From NCBI GenBank assembly GCA_001986395.2, contig MQVO02000001.1, positions 992,001 to 1,056,000 on the forward strand: a DNA stretch of 64,000 bases. The letters run 5' to 3'. Positions 48,235-58,045 of the stretch are shown here, in pieces. Numbering within the stretch: position 1 is the stretch's first letter; the number at the start of each line of letters is the position of its first letter. Position numbers and translations under genes: made by a program. Origin of the DNA: Irpex lacteus (lineage: Eukaryota; Basidiomycota; Agaricomycetes; Polyporales; Irpicaceae). The notes beneath the pieces were generated by a model. That model was not told where the DNA came from, did not search any database, and saw nothing but the letters and a program-made list of their open reading frames with translations.

Positions 48235-48350
48235 GTGAGATATATTCATGTGTTGGTGGTAAGAGTTTAAGATGGGCGAGCCCTTGCCTCATTAGGCCGA
48301 TAGACGCGATGTGTCACGCGTTAGTCACGCGTAAATTGGGCAGTGCGTGA
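48235..48350 (-). promoter_or_regulatory. conserved promoter of orphan-family gene 1
   Basis: Shared with 50,619-50,720 and 52,540-52,635. Common elements are GGTGGTAAGAGTTT, CTCATTAGGCC, ATAGACGCG, then TGTCACGCG, GTCACGCG and, inverted, GCGTGAC. The start codon is about 50 bases downstream on the minus strand. Confidence 0.75.
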
Positions 48351-48577
48351 CAGTATGTGACGTCAACGCAAGCAGAACATTTGGATATCAAGAATGGCAA
48401 GTGTATGAGCAGTAGACTGAAGGAAATAACTAAACCACAGGAGTATTGTAAGCATTATCAAGCCGTAAATCCAAGTATACGAGAGATCTTTGCACAGCTC
48501 GTCAATAGCCAAATATCACCTAAAGTCCACTGGCAGAAGGTCGGGAAACACAGCAGTCTACAACGTTAATGGGACAC
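48351..48577. pseudogene. stop codon and 3' flank of a missing third orphan-family copy
   Basis: The sequence from 48,235 to 48,577 aligns by eye along its length with 50,625-50,965, the promoter slot plus 3' flank that abuts the stop of orphan-family gene 2. Shared blocks include AAGTATACGAGAGATCT, CAGCTCGTCAATA, AGGTCGGGAAACACAGCA and ACGTTAATGGGA. ACGTTAATGGGA corresponds to the stop TAA and the last codons (SH*) in gene 2. The similarity stops right after this, so only the last codons and 3' flank of the third copy remain. Confidence 0.7.
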
Positions 48578-48618
48578 AAGATCAGCCATTCAGAGCATCT
48601 TGGCATAGCCTACTTGCG

Positions 48619-49611
48619 TCACTTGTGTTTTGTCAACATCTTTAACTCCTCCTCGATCCCGTCCTGCGCAATCTTCCTCAACACACTCTCAGGTACGAAC
48701 CCAACTGCCCATAACTGCAGAGCGTGCCATACCCAAGGAACGACCACACTCCTCCCACTCCCGATCTTATTCACCAAGCTCTTGGCAAATGGCTCTGCCT
48801 CCGGTATGAATAAGCTGGGTTCCGCGCGGTGAGCAGCTGATACCACGCCGCCAACGAGTAAGTATGTCGTGGTGACGTTCGATGGTTGACGAAAACGTTC
48901 GTCCGCGTCGATGGTGGCTGAGAGTTGTCGTAGGAAGGCCTTCGTGGGACCGTATGGGATGGAGCCAGGGAGGGGGAGCTCGCCGGAGCCAGAGCCCACG
49001 AAGACGACTTTTACAGGGCCACGAGCTGTGCGTAGCTTGGGAAGGAGGGCGCGAGTGAGGAGCCAGGGGAAGATAGCGTTCAAGCGGAGCTCAGAGAAGA
49101 GAGTGCTTTCCGGTATGGCGTCGTATCTGTCACGAATAAGAATGAATACTTGAAGGCTTGGGACAAGTAGGGACAATGCATACCTAACGTCTTTTATGAC
49201 TGTACCTCCAACGTTGTTGATTACCAACGTGATCTCGATGTCCTCCCACTCCTTCAACGCGCAGACATAATCCACCTCTGCAGCACTTGCATCAGCAACC
49301 CACAGTCGCACATGTCGCTTTGAGCTCGAGCTGCTTAGAATGTCCTCCTGCACCTTCTTTAACTTCTCTGGGTTGCGACCATGGATGACGAGATTGAAGC
49401 CCTTGTTGTACAACTCTTTCGCCACAGCCTTGCCAATACCATCTGTGGCACCTGTGACCAATGCATAGGGTGCATCACCGTAGAGATAGCGGTGATACTT
49501 GGGTGAACTGAGGAAATGGAAGTGTAGGAAAGAGGTGAGGTCGTAGGCCGCTTTAAGGGTAACGGTTGCACCGATGGCGGCGAATGCCTGGTAGAGCTGA
49601 GTAGTCGACAT
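48619..49611 (-). CDS. very-long-chain 3-ketoacyl-CoA reductase-like SDR
   Basis: Two exons give about 313 residues, with a 60-base intron spliced as KDVR|YDAIPES. An N-terminal membrane-prone segment (LYQAFAAIGATVTLKAAYDL) precedes the Rossmann fold: LVTGATDGIGKAVAKELYN, VIHGRNPEKL, LVINNVGG, VFVGSGSGELPLPG (catalytic Ser) and IPYGPTKAFLRQL (YxxxK). This is the 17-beta-HSD12 / yeast Ifa38 (KAR) type, which reduces 3-ketoacyl-CoA in fatty-acid elongation at the ER; steroid-like substrates are also possible. The start is ATG 49611; an upstream extension begins with TTG. It occupies the slot of the missing middle copy of the orphan-family array. The C-terminus is MLTKHK. Confidence 0.88.
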   Translation of the reverse strand: MSTTQLYQAFAAIGATVTLKAAYDLTSFLHFHFLSSPKYHRYLYGDAPYALVTGATDGIGKAVAKELYNKGFNLVIHGRNPEKLKKVQEDILSSSSSKRHVRLWVADASAAEVDYVCALKEWEDIEITLVINNVGGTVIKDVRYALSLLVPSLQVFILIRDRYDAIPESTLFSELRLNAIFPWLLTRALLPKLRTARGPVKVVFVGSGSGELPLPGSIPYGPTKAFLRQLSATIDADERFRQPSNVTTTYLLVGGVVSAAHRAEPSLFIPEAEPFAKSLVNKIGSGRSVVVPWVWHALQLWAVGFVPESVLRKIAQDGIEEELKMLTKHK

Positions 49612-50600
49612 GGTCGTCGTCTTCGAAGGGCGTCCAGGGTATGTGAGGCATTTTGCGATCAAGTTGCGGTACTTAAGGAAGTCATGCTGGGTGCAACACC
49701 CAGCTGCAGGGATTGTCTATGGATGCTTCCCAGGCCAGATCAGTCGTATAGACTTGTACCTGTACCTCATTGATGCGTAAGCGTAAGCTCATGGCTACCT
49801 TTGATAGCGCTACTTAATGACATACCTTACATACTCTGACGAATAATTCCCGATTTCCGTACTATCGGATGTGCCGTGTGCGACGGAATGTCGAAACCAA
49901 TTGTGTCTATGTAGAGTGCCTGTTTCTGGTCATCATGACGGTTAAATTCCGAGCTCACAAAGGTTGAAGGCGATTGAGGCCGGATATTCTGGTAGTGTAG
50001 ATCTTAGTCGACATACGAGATACTACTTGTAAACGATGCAAATATTAGTACGAGTCGTTACCACTGCTTTGAGTATTAGTACTTAGTACTTGCTCGACGT
50101 ATGTACAATGCGAACTAGCTACGTTCTGGCGAAATTCGCCGAAATCCTACTGAGTCCAATAATGAGTATGACAAAGCGATCAACGACAAACTCCCACCTA
50201 CGTATAACGCCATTCAGATACTTTTAGGCTCGTGAACTAGCCTCTATACTCGTACCTTATATTAGTTTCATATCCTTTAAGCAACTTCTTCGGTGCTCAT
50301 TTTGACCTTACTTGTACCGTTGTAGGCTTGAAGCACATTCATGTATCAATCGATTCATAAACCTGAATCAATAACGCAGGTCCAGCGAGTAACAAGACAT
50401 CTTCGAGTGGCGAAAGGGACATATCGCGGATGTTCAAGTTAGCGTTACCTTCTCGCCATGAGGCGTAGTGGGAAACATCTCCCGAGTCTTTGGGTCCTGA
50501 TAGTAAGAAATGAACGGACGCCCTGACGTGGTGTCTTGAGTAAGGGTAAAGCAAACTGCATTATGCCGCACAAGCACTAACTCAGTTCTTATTGCGTACC
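49612..50600. other. AT-rich insert between SDR and remnant promoter
   Basis: Unlike the other array slots, this has no orphan-family exon. A minus-strand piece near 50,550-50,340 reads GRPFISYYQDPKTREMF, then after a frame change MSLSPLEDVLLLAGPALLI, and is protein-like but broken. It may be a decayed gene. Nothing is called in 49,700-50,330. Confidence 0.4.
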
Positions 50601-50609
50601 AGCGCATAT

Positions 50610-50955
50610 AGTACACGAGGTATATTCGTGTGCTGGTGGTAAGAGTTTGAGATGGACGAGCCCTCGGAATTGCCTCATTAGGCCGATAGACGCGGAAATT
50701 AGGCGGTGCGTGACACCCTGATCATGACATGTACAGTGCACCGGCGACGTCAACGCCAGTAGAACATTGTATATCAGCAAGTGTATGAGCAGAAGACTAT
50801 AGAATCTAGAAGCAGAGCAAATTACAGGAGAACCACAAACATTATAAGGCCTGTAAGTCCAAGTATACGAGAGATCTCTACATAGCTCGTCAATAAGTAA
50901 CCAAATACTTATCACGTCAAGTCCAAAAGGTCGGGAAACACAGCACTCTACGACG
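50610..50955 (-). promoter_or_regulatory. orphaned promoter of the missing copy plus 3' flank of gene 2
   Basis: Positions 50,619-50,720 retain GGTGGTAAGAGTTT, CTCATTAGGCC, ATAGACGCG and GCGTGAC, as upstream of genes 1 and 2. The block with two TCACGC boxes is deleted. No orphan-family coding sequence follows. Similarity to the gene 1 upstream region fades near 50,600. The part from 50,720 to 50,955 is the 3' flank of gene 2, matching 48,351-48,565. Confidence 0.7.
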
Positions 50956-52477
50956 TTAATGGGATATATCAACAGTAAACTTATCTCCTACGGTGAACTT
51001 TCCCTCCACACTCTTTATCTCGACGGTGATCTCGCCCCCACAACGCGGAGTGCACGCGCACCGATACGTTACAAAATGGGTTGGTGCACTAGCTCCACCG
51101 ATAGAGCACACAATTGTTTCACCTGACCTAGAATATTAAACCAGCTGTTATATTAGTGGTTATGTTGGGAGAAAGTAGATTGCATACCTAGTTAAGATGC
51201 CGGTACTCTCCAGCAGGTTTTGAGCCTCAACCTGTACTCTCGTTTCCCCGCCCCTCTCGGAAGAGCCAACCACGCAAAAGTACCCTTTAAAGCGCGATGC
51301 TTTGCCTCCCGAGCTAAGGTGGCGTCGTACAGCTGCATACAGCTCTTCAGCGTTCTGGTACTCGTCAGTCTTCGACTTCTTCAGCGGCGACGTCCCCTCG
51401 AGCTCGTCCTCCAAGTCTGCCTTGCGCTTCATAGAAGGCACGTTCGCGTCTCTAGCAGACAGTATCCCGTTGTTACGTAGTTGCCGCATGTACCCCTCGA
51501 ATCTCTCCTCCTTGGGCCGTGCGTCCCAGCTCAGTTTGATTCGGGCCAGACGCTCCCGCATAGCGTTGTCCCTCTCCTTCCGCCTGTCGTTCTTCCTCTT
51601 CGACTTAGCCCTGCACTTGTCACATGTCCTGAATCCAGTATACTTGAAGACTCTCGTGCATGTCTTCGTAGAGCAGAGACGTAAGCCATCAAGCGGGTCT
51701 TTGGCAACGGACACCGCTCTAGGCATCACTGGAGGACTAGGCGTCCGCCGAGCCGGTGACGTCCCTGGTGAGCTCGATAGCGCTGGTGGTTCTGGGGAGG
51801 ACGACAATCTATGGTGTACGGATGAACTTGTCTTGAATTTCATCTTTGCAAGAGTAGCAGATCTCGCAAGAATCTCTGTCGACGTCTCGGGACGCGTCGC
51901 GTTCGTATGCTTCTTCTTCGACATTGTGGGTGCTACGCTTGACGACGGCAGCGGTTCCGGCGAGGACGAGGCTCTATGGTAAACAGAGGAATTTTTCTTG
52001 TATTTAATCTTCGTAAGATCGATAGAACTCGCAAGAATCTCTGTCGACGTCGTGGGACGCGTAACGTTCATGGACTTCTTCGGCATTGCGGGTGCTAGCC
52101 TTGACGACGGCAGCGGTTCCGGCGAGGACGAGTTTCTACGACGCACAGAGGGGCTTTTCTTGTACTTCACAAGAGTGGTGGATTTCGCAAGAATCTCTGC
52201 AGACGTCTTGGGACGCGTAACCTTCACTGGCTTCGGTCTGAACCCGTTCTTCTTCGGACTGCGGGCCTTCGCGGCAGCGAGCATCTTTCTGAGGTCGCCA
52301 TTGCTGCTTTCTCTCTTGACAGGAGTTGGTCTCGAGGACGATGCGACAGAAGTTTCCTCAATGATCTTGTCCCAAAGCTTGGAAGCTCTGAGTATAAGAC
52401 GCGTTGTCAGCTACTGCCACCGTATTGATACCGAACCCCGATGACAAAACGTACTCGGTCGGGAAGCTTGAACTCAT
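50956..52477 (-). CDS. orphan-family protein 2: Cys-motif protein with ~52-residue repeats
   Basis: Paralog of the gene at 46144-48184 with the same three-exon plan, about 464 residues. Exon 1 (52477-52455) encodes MSSSFPTE. Exon 2 opens ASKLWDKIIEETSVAS and KRESSNGDLRKMLAAAK. Three imperfect repeats of about 52 residues follow (core TRPxTSxEILAxS ... SSSPEPLPSS). Then LCSTKTCTRVF...FRTCDKCRAKSKRKNDRRKER (C-x4-C-x11-C-x2-C), SWDARPKEERFEGYMRQL, and YQNAEELYAAVRRHL. Exon 3, after the same AG|G intron, gives CACTPRCGGEI, then KFTVGDKFTVDISH and stop TAA at 50956-50958. The function is unknown; the basic Cys motif and KKSKT suggest a nuclear site. ATG 52477 is chosen because the short first exon matches gene 1. 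Confidence 0.85.
51780..52221 (-). repeat. three imperfect ~156-base coding repeats in orphan-family gene 2
   Basis: Units begin VTRPKTSAEIL, VTRPTTSTEIL and ATRPETSTEIL, each followed by a K-rich stretch and SSSPEP. They are more diverged than the 93-base repeats of gene 1 and unrelated to them. Confidence 0.85.
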
Positions 52478-52539
52478 CCTGTGTCACAATAACCACGCAG
52501 ATAGTAGTGTGTACAAGGTATGCGAGGCAATGTCCACTG

Positions 52540-52635
52540 GACGTGGTGGGTGTAAGAGATGGAGGAGCACTCAGAACTGCTTCATTAGGCCCATGGACGC
52601 GGTGTGTCACGCGTTTGTCACGCTGCGTGACAGGT
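52540..52635 (-). promoter_or_regulatory. conserved promoter of orphan-family gene 2
   Basis: Contains GTGGTGGGTGTAAGAG, TTCATTAGGCCC, GGACGCGGTGTGTCACGCG, GTCACGC and inverted GCGTGAC. The order matches 48,235-48,350. The start codon is about 60 bases further on the minus strand. Confidence 0.75.
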
Positions 52636-53024
52636 CTCTGGAGTCTGGCCTAGCGTATAATACTCGAAACAGTTCACTCGATTGGCCGAGTACTAATGCA
52701 GTACTAATGTGCCAGCGTACGCTTGCTTTACTTACTTAGCGGGCGATATGGTTACATACCCCCCTGCCGAGTGTAATCATCTGTTCGATACAAACCGCAG
52801 AAGTAGCCCTTTCGACAAGCAGGGGGACCTCATTATGAGGTGCAACCAAAGACGATGGTAAGAGAGGCTGAGAGTTCGGGTTTCTGTCGCTTTTGATGGC
52901 ATGGCATAACGGCAATGCATATACATGGATAGAACGATAAAAACTGCTCAACTAACAGACATAGCGCAACTGCCGGCCATCGCGCTGCATCCTACGCCCC
53001 CGACCGACTGCACCAGAGTCACAA
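52636..53024. other. intergenic between orphan-family gene 2 and RPL17
   Basis: RPL17 3' flank. No coding signal was recognised. Confidence 0.4.
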
Positions 53025-53895
53025 TTATGCCCGGGCAGCCTCAATACGCCTGCGTGCTACTTGACGCCTGTTGAGGCCGGTAAGTGATGAGGCGACGACA
53101 TCCTTGTCCTTAGCCCGCTCGACCTCGGAGTCGGTTGACGAGAGGATGATCTCGACGTGGGTGGGGTGGCCCTGGTAGGGGTTGATACGACCGTGAGCAC
53201 GGTAAGTGCGACGGCGGGTTTTCTGCAAAATAACGGTGAATGAGATCATCTTCGAGCACCATTATATGAAGCTGTACGCACGGGAGCCTGCTGAACGACA
53301 ATGCTCTTGATGTAAAGATCCTCAACGTCAATGTTCTTGGCATCGGCATTCGACTCGGCGTTCTTGAGGAGGCGGGTGATGAACTTCACAGACTTCTCGG
53401 GCCAGCGACCTATATTCCGAGGTTACAAACGTTTCAAGGCCCATTCTGCTTTGCAAGTACGCACCCTGAGTAGCCTTGAACTGCTTGGCCTGGCTAGCAC
53501 GACCAACACCACCAGCGAATCGTCGGAAAGGGATAACCTGCTTGTGCTCAGAAACGTCGCCGAGGTAGGAGTACGCCTTGGTCAACTTGAGACCTATAAT
53601 ACAACACCCAAAACAACTCCTTCAATATCGCTTCTCAGCACCGATCTTCCTGACAAACGCACCAGTGAGGGCAGCGGCCACTTCGCGCATGTTCTTGAAG
53701 TGGGTGCGGAGGTACTCCCCGCGGGCCCGCGAAGCTACACACGACCTGATCAGCCTCCAGCGACAAACATATAAAATCGACAGAAATTTGCACTTTTTTC
53801 GGGGTTTGTGGCAACGGCGGCGGCGGCGTAACGAACTACATCGTCGAGGTGAGCATTCGTAGGTCATTCGAGCATAGTTTCGGCAACGTACCCAT
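53025..53895 (-). CDS. RPL17: 60S ribosomal protein uL22 (RPL17)
   Basis: Six exons give about 185 residues. The coding part of exon 1 is only four bases, ATGG (53895-53892). Exon 2, after a GTACGT...TAG intron, gives [14 protein letters not shown]. Exon 3 gives [19 protein letters not shown] and AAALTG. Then come [60 protein letters not shown], and the last exon [20 protein letters not shown] with [14 protein letters not shown]. The order and residues are those of eukaryotic uL22, which lines the exit tunnel of the large subunit. Stop TAA is at 53025-53027. Confidence 0.95.
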
Positions 53896-54475
53896 CTTGA
53901 AGTCTTGAAGTGTCGGGGGCCTGGCGGGGATGAGCGCTGTAAGCGGAAAGGGACGCGGTGGCTTCAAACCTTGTTTTCACAACTGGCAAGGATCACCGGC
54001 ATTTTCCGAAGCTTCCTATTTCAGCTTAAGCGCTCGTCACGTCTACCACCTCTGGCTGCCGCTGGCCGCGTTCTCCTTATTCTATGCAATCTTTGTCTCA
54101 TTAATCGTGCACTTCGTTCGGAGATGGTGGTAGTCGCTGACCTGGAACTGTTTGCAGAATGTGTATGTCGGTGAACGTCCCGATATGGCCTATGTTCTGC
54201 AACAAGAGATCATCGCGCATGCCATGCATTTACCTCACAAATCGACATTGCATTTGACTGCACATTGGCATAAACCATTCAGTCTGTGAGTGCTAAAGCT
54301 GCTGATGAACTGAACTCGTCTATTGTAGTAGGTAAGTCGTCATAATATCACACAGAATATATCAATGAAGCTGGTGAGTAATTCTCGGAACGTGGAACGC
54401 AAGTATAGCTGACCAAGTCACACAGTGAAGTACAAGCGCTAGTGATCTAATCTTCAATTCTGAAACTCCATGCTC
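53896..54475. other. intergenic, no supported gene
   Basis: RPL17 upstream region and 3' flank of the Pro-rich protein gene. No conserved motif is seen in either strand. Confidence 0.4.
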
Positions 54476-55738
54476 TCAGTACCTCGGTGTACGACGGTTC
54501 AGAAACCTATCCCTGTAATCAACATCGTCATCTATACGCAAGCCCCGAACCGCTTGCCAAACATCTCCCGATCCCTGCGACACACCAGTCAGCCTTGTAT
54601 TGGTACTCGTGATGGACGAGGTGTGCAGGTGATTCGCGGACTTCGACTGTCTAACCTCCCTCTCTACGAAAGCAGCTGGGGCGCGGCTGCTACTCCCTGT
54701 GGTATGAGTCTTGATCGGAGGCGGGCGATGTCCCTTCGCCTTGGAGACAATAGGCATGGACGAGGCAAACGAACTTCCTGCATATATCCCTCCAGACGTG
54801 TATGCCGGTGGAGGACTGAGTGGGATGACCGGCTTAGTGGTAGGCGGGCCATAAATGGCAGGGCGTTGGGGTGTGCGATGATACTGAGCACCAAGCTTCG
54901 TCGATGGGTCCAAGGCGCGCTGGAGGAAAGGCAAAGAGTTGGACCTTCGTATCTCTGGGCTTGTTGCGAGTGGGGCCCTCTGTGATGGCTCTGCATAAAT
55001 CGCATACGCTGGACGCGGTGCTGGTTGTACACCGGCTGCTGAGCGTTGCTCTCGGCTGCTCCTCGCAGGTGCGTTCCTCGTGTGAGAATAGTACGCCTGG
55101 TCTGATTTCATCGTCGCAGAAGTGGCATCTGGCACTCTTCTAGTTGAGGGCCCTTCGCTCCTGGCCTGGGGCTCTGCTCGTACTGGTGTATTCCGAGTAG
55201 TGGAGACTGGGGCAGGCGCGTATATGGATGGCATGGTTGGGACTGGTGGGGGTTCACTTCGCTCTCTGTGACGTGGAATTCGACGTAAATGCCTCGCCGA
55301 CTTGGGTGGAGGTGTTGGCGGAATATCTCTGCTGTTCCCTGTCGCTCCGTGAAGCACGAGCGGTGGCACTGGAGGAGCTTTGTTCGTCCTCGTCTGCGAC
55401 TGGCCCTGCCGATTCTTTGGAAGATGTCTAGCAGACTTCGGCAACGGGGTAGGTGGGGTGTCCTCGACGTCTTGCTGCAGATTCAACCTACTTGGCACCT
55501 TCTTGACCTTCTTCGGCTTTCTCTCCAGGAGCGGTTGACGAGCCTGTTGAAGCTCTCTCTGAGCGTGCTGCTTATAGAGTGTGTCGTTCCCAAGGAGGCC
55601 ACGCATGCTGTCTTCTCGAGCGCACTGCGATGAACAGTAGGTTTCTTTGTCCCTTTCAGGTCGAAATGTGCGGCCACATATACAGCGGAGGGAGTCCGGG
55701 AGGCGCGGGTTACCGTACAATGCCGCATAAAGGGACAT
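54476..55738 (-). CDS. Pro/Ser-rich protein with N-terminal CxC...CxxxC zinc-type motif
   Basis: One uninterrupted frame of 420 residues. The N-terminal ~50 residues hold RCICGRTFRPERDKETYCSS, QCAREDSMRGLL, giving C-x-C-x14-C-x3-C, a likely zinc-binding knuckle. The remaining residues are Pro/Arg/Ser-rich with repeated DTPPTPLPKSARHLPKN / DIPPTPPPKSARHLRR segments (PPxPPPK class, possible SH3 ligands). It ends RFLNRRTPRY. I recognise it only as a fungal uncharacterised protein; a scaffold or signalling role is inference. Start is ATG 55738. Confidence 0.8.
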   Translation of the reverse strand: MSLYAALYGNPRLPDSLRCICGRTFRPERDKETYCSSQCAREDSMRGLLGNDTLYKQHAQRELQQARQPLLERKPKKVKKVPSRLNLQQDVEDTPPTPLPKSARHLPKNRQGQSQTRTNKAPPVPPLVLHGATGNSRDIPPTPPPKSARHLRRIPRHRERSEPPPVPTMPSIYAPAPVSTTRNTPVRAEPQARSEGPSTRRVPDATSATMKSDQAYYSHTRNAPARSSREQRSAAGVQPAPRPAYAIYAEPSQRAPLATSPEIRRSNSLPFLQRALDPSTKLGAQYHRTPQRPAIYGPPTTKPVIPLSPPPAYTSGGIYAGSSFASSMPIVSKAKGHRPPPIKTHTTGSSSRAPAAFVEREVRQSKSANHLHTSSITSTNTRLTGVSQGSGDVWQAVRGLRIDDDVDYRDRFLNRRTPRY

Positions 55739-58045
55739 TGTGGGAAGTCAAGGTTACAGTAGAAGGTCGGTACGGCTGATGTATCGAGCGGGGGTCTCTG
55801 GCTGATTTGCAAGATGTGCAGGGTAGAGCTTCTTGCGGGTTTTATGGAAGAGAGGTATCACGGATCTCACGCGTGGCCTGAGGGAGGCCATTGATATTTG
55901 GCCAACGACGCTAGGCTCACCTTGGTGAAACAGTCGTGGTCAGCTGACAAAGGAACAATGGCCTTGTATATATGCCTTAAACGAAGGCCGAAAGGCATTT
56001 GATGATGCGATATCTGGAGTGGTCCCTGGCCATAATACTGGGCAACGGAACGGCAGAACTCGCGCGTTCACGACCAAGTTAGAAGTGTGAACCGAATTAT
56101 CGTGACTATCTACCATTAATTCTCTCATGCTATCGTTGTCTCTAGTCCCTGGCATTCTGGTGACAAACTCGCAATCCTTTCAAGACTGGACGAGAAGGGG
56201 GTCGGCTTCGTCGGATGACCATGTTTGGGAACTGATCACATGACGCACCAATATCAATGTACGCTTCCGACACTCGCCTGACTTCGAGCTGTCTAACTTG
56301 TTTTTAGGCGGCTGTCGCCTTGTACCGATTTCCTCGGCTTGGTATAAGCACTCTCAAGCTTCCCGCCCAGTACCCTTAACGTATGAGGTCGCGACAAGTT
56401 CTCAATACCAGAGAGAACCAACTTGAGGTAAGGCTGAGGCAACGGCATGCATGAGGTGACAGAGATAGATGGTATAGACAACTTGAATACGGTACATCGT
56501 TTGAGGAGCAGGGATTTCTATACACTGACACGGCACATATGTATAAATAATGACCGCTCTACTTATCATCAGGATGAGTAATGCCAGTGTGCATGGAGCC
56601 ACCTCGAATGTTATGAGTAGTACTTACACCCTCTCGCGGCCCATCTCCGCAAAGACGGAGCTTCCTATACTCGGTGCGTTGCAGGTAGCGCAGAGCGCTG
56701 CTAGATACGTTGCGCTGAGCACCACAGTCGAAACGGCGGGTATGGTCAAATGCTTGGTTGCCGAGCAGGAAGAGGCAGAGGCAATAGACGATAACCGGGA
56801 TAGACTCTCTTGTAGCGGAGGTGAGCGGATGCGTTGTGCAATCTCGCAACTCGTCGTATAGCTTTACCTGCCATATGATGCCTATATCGCATCACGTCAG
56901 AGAACACAACCACGAGAGAACACAGAGTCTTTACTGTTGTGGTAGCAATTTGCTGTAGTGTTACGGGCTCAGAACCTGCTCCCCGTCATACAGGTGTATC
57001 AGTATAATGAAGTAGCCCTCGAGAGGAGCATTGATAGAATTCTTACCGTCAAAAGTAGCGGATATGGAAGAATGACGGATGTATGAGATGGGAGAATGAG
57101 ATTGCGACAGCTGCCAGAGTCCAAGCTTTGATGACAGGCCATAGCTCAGATTATTGGCATCCGAAGCGAAGCGTGTGACTGGGCGTGCACGGCGAAGGGG
57201 CTTTCCCTGATGAAGCCTTCGAAACCGTGCAGTCTCTACATGCCAGAGAGTCGAGAGAAAAGAGTCGATGGTGGCTGGCTGCGGCGGTACAATGTTAAGA
57301 GGGAAAAGACGAGCTGATGAAGGAGAGTATGCATATGTTGTCGTCGCCATTGCTTTCGACGCAGGTCCGGCGGCTATGATTAGCTTCAATATTCCCCGTC
57401 CCTCGGAGACACGTCGTTGGCTTTGGTGATGAGCGTGCACCTTCTGAAGATCGCGTTTGAGGTCGCTGACGGTGAGGTGCTGCAGCACTGGCTGTCTCCG
57501 AACACTACTAACCCCGTTAATAACGCACTACCTCGGAAGAAGACTGTCGCCTTGGCGTCACCAGAGGATGGTGAAACTGTCGGTACCAGTACTAGTGCAA
57601 CAACCGTAGTGGAGAGTCCCAGCTAACAGCCCGAACGTCGCAGCGAACAAACTATTGTGGAGAGTTAAGTAATACAAGTTGGTGTATCCAATGTAAGGCT
57701 GGACGCTTACCGTGATTTTTAGGCCTCACATTAATTGGCCAGCTTTATAGCCCGGGCTACTCATAGTCTTCGTACACGGCAGTCAGTACATAATACTCAG
57801 AAATAGTAACTCCTATTGCTTGGCAGCGAGAGGTAAGCGACGGATACTTATGATGAGCAAGAGCGCTCGAGAATGGGCACCGCGGGAAGAACCCGAGAAC
57901 AACCGGGCCGCGGAGCCGTCATTTTTTGTCACGTGCAAGGAGGGATTTTTCCACCACAAGATACCCGATTTGAGGAAATCGGAAAACACCAACAACTACT
58001 AGGCCGTCTTCACTCTTGCTTGTATTATTTTCCTGTTAGCCATTG
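55739..58045. other. 2.3 kb stretch with unresolved coding-like pieces
   Basis: The minus strand at about 56,860-56,400 has a hydrophobic frame (VAPCTLALLILMISRAVIIY) after a GTAAGT-like donor. The plus strand at about 57,300-57,626 has a clean frame (RRADEGEYAYVVVAIAFDAG, and later MSVHLLKIAFEVADGEV ending SPS*). Neither has matching partner exons, so no gene is called. The hydrophobic part could belong to a fungal multi-span membrane protein. Confidence 0.3.

Noticed and set aside
49612..50600. Retained body of the missing third orphan-family gene
   Set aside because: Frames at 50.34-50.55 kb do not match the Cys motif, the YQNAEELYAAVRR block or the repeats of the family.
56961..57488. 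175-codon minus-strand frame
   Set aside because: No motif, and it overlaps a better-looking plus-strand frame; coding is not supported.
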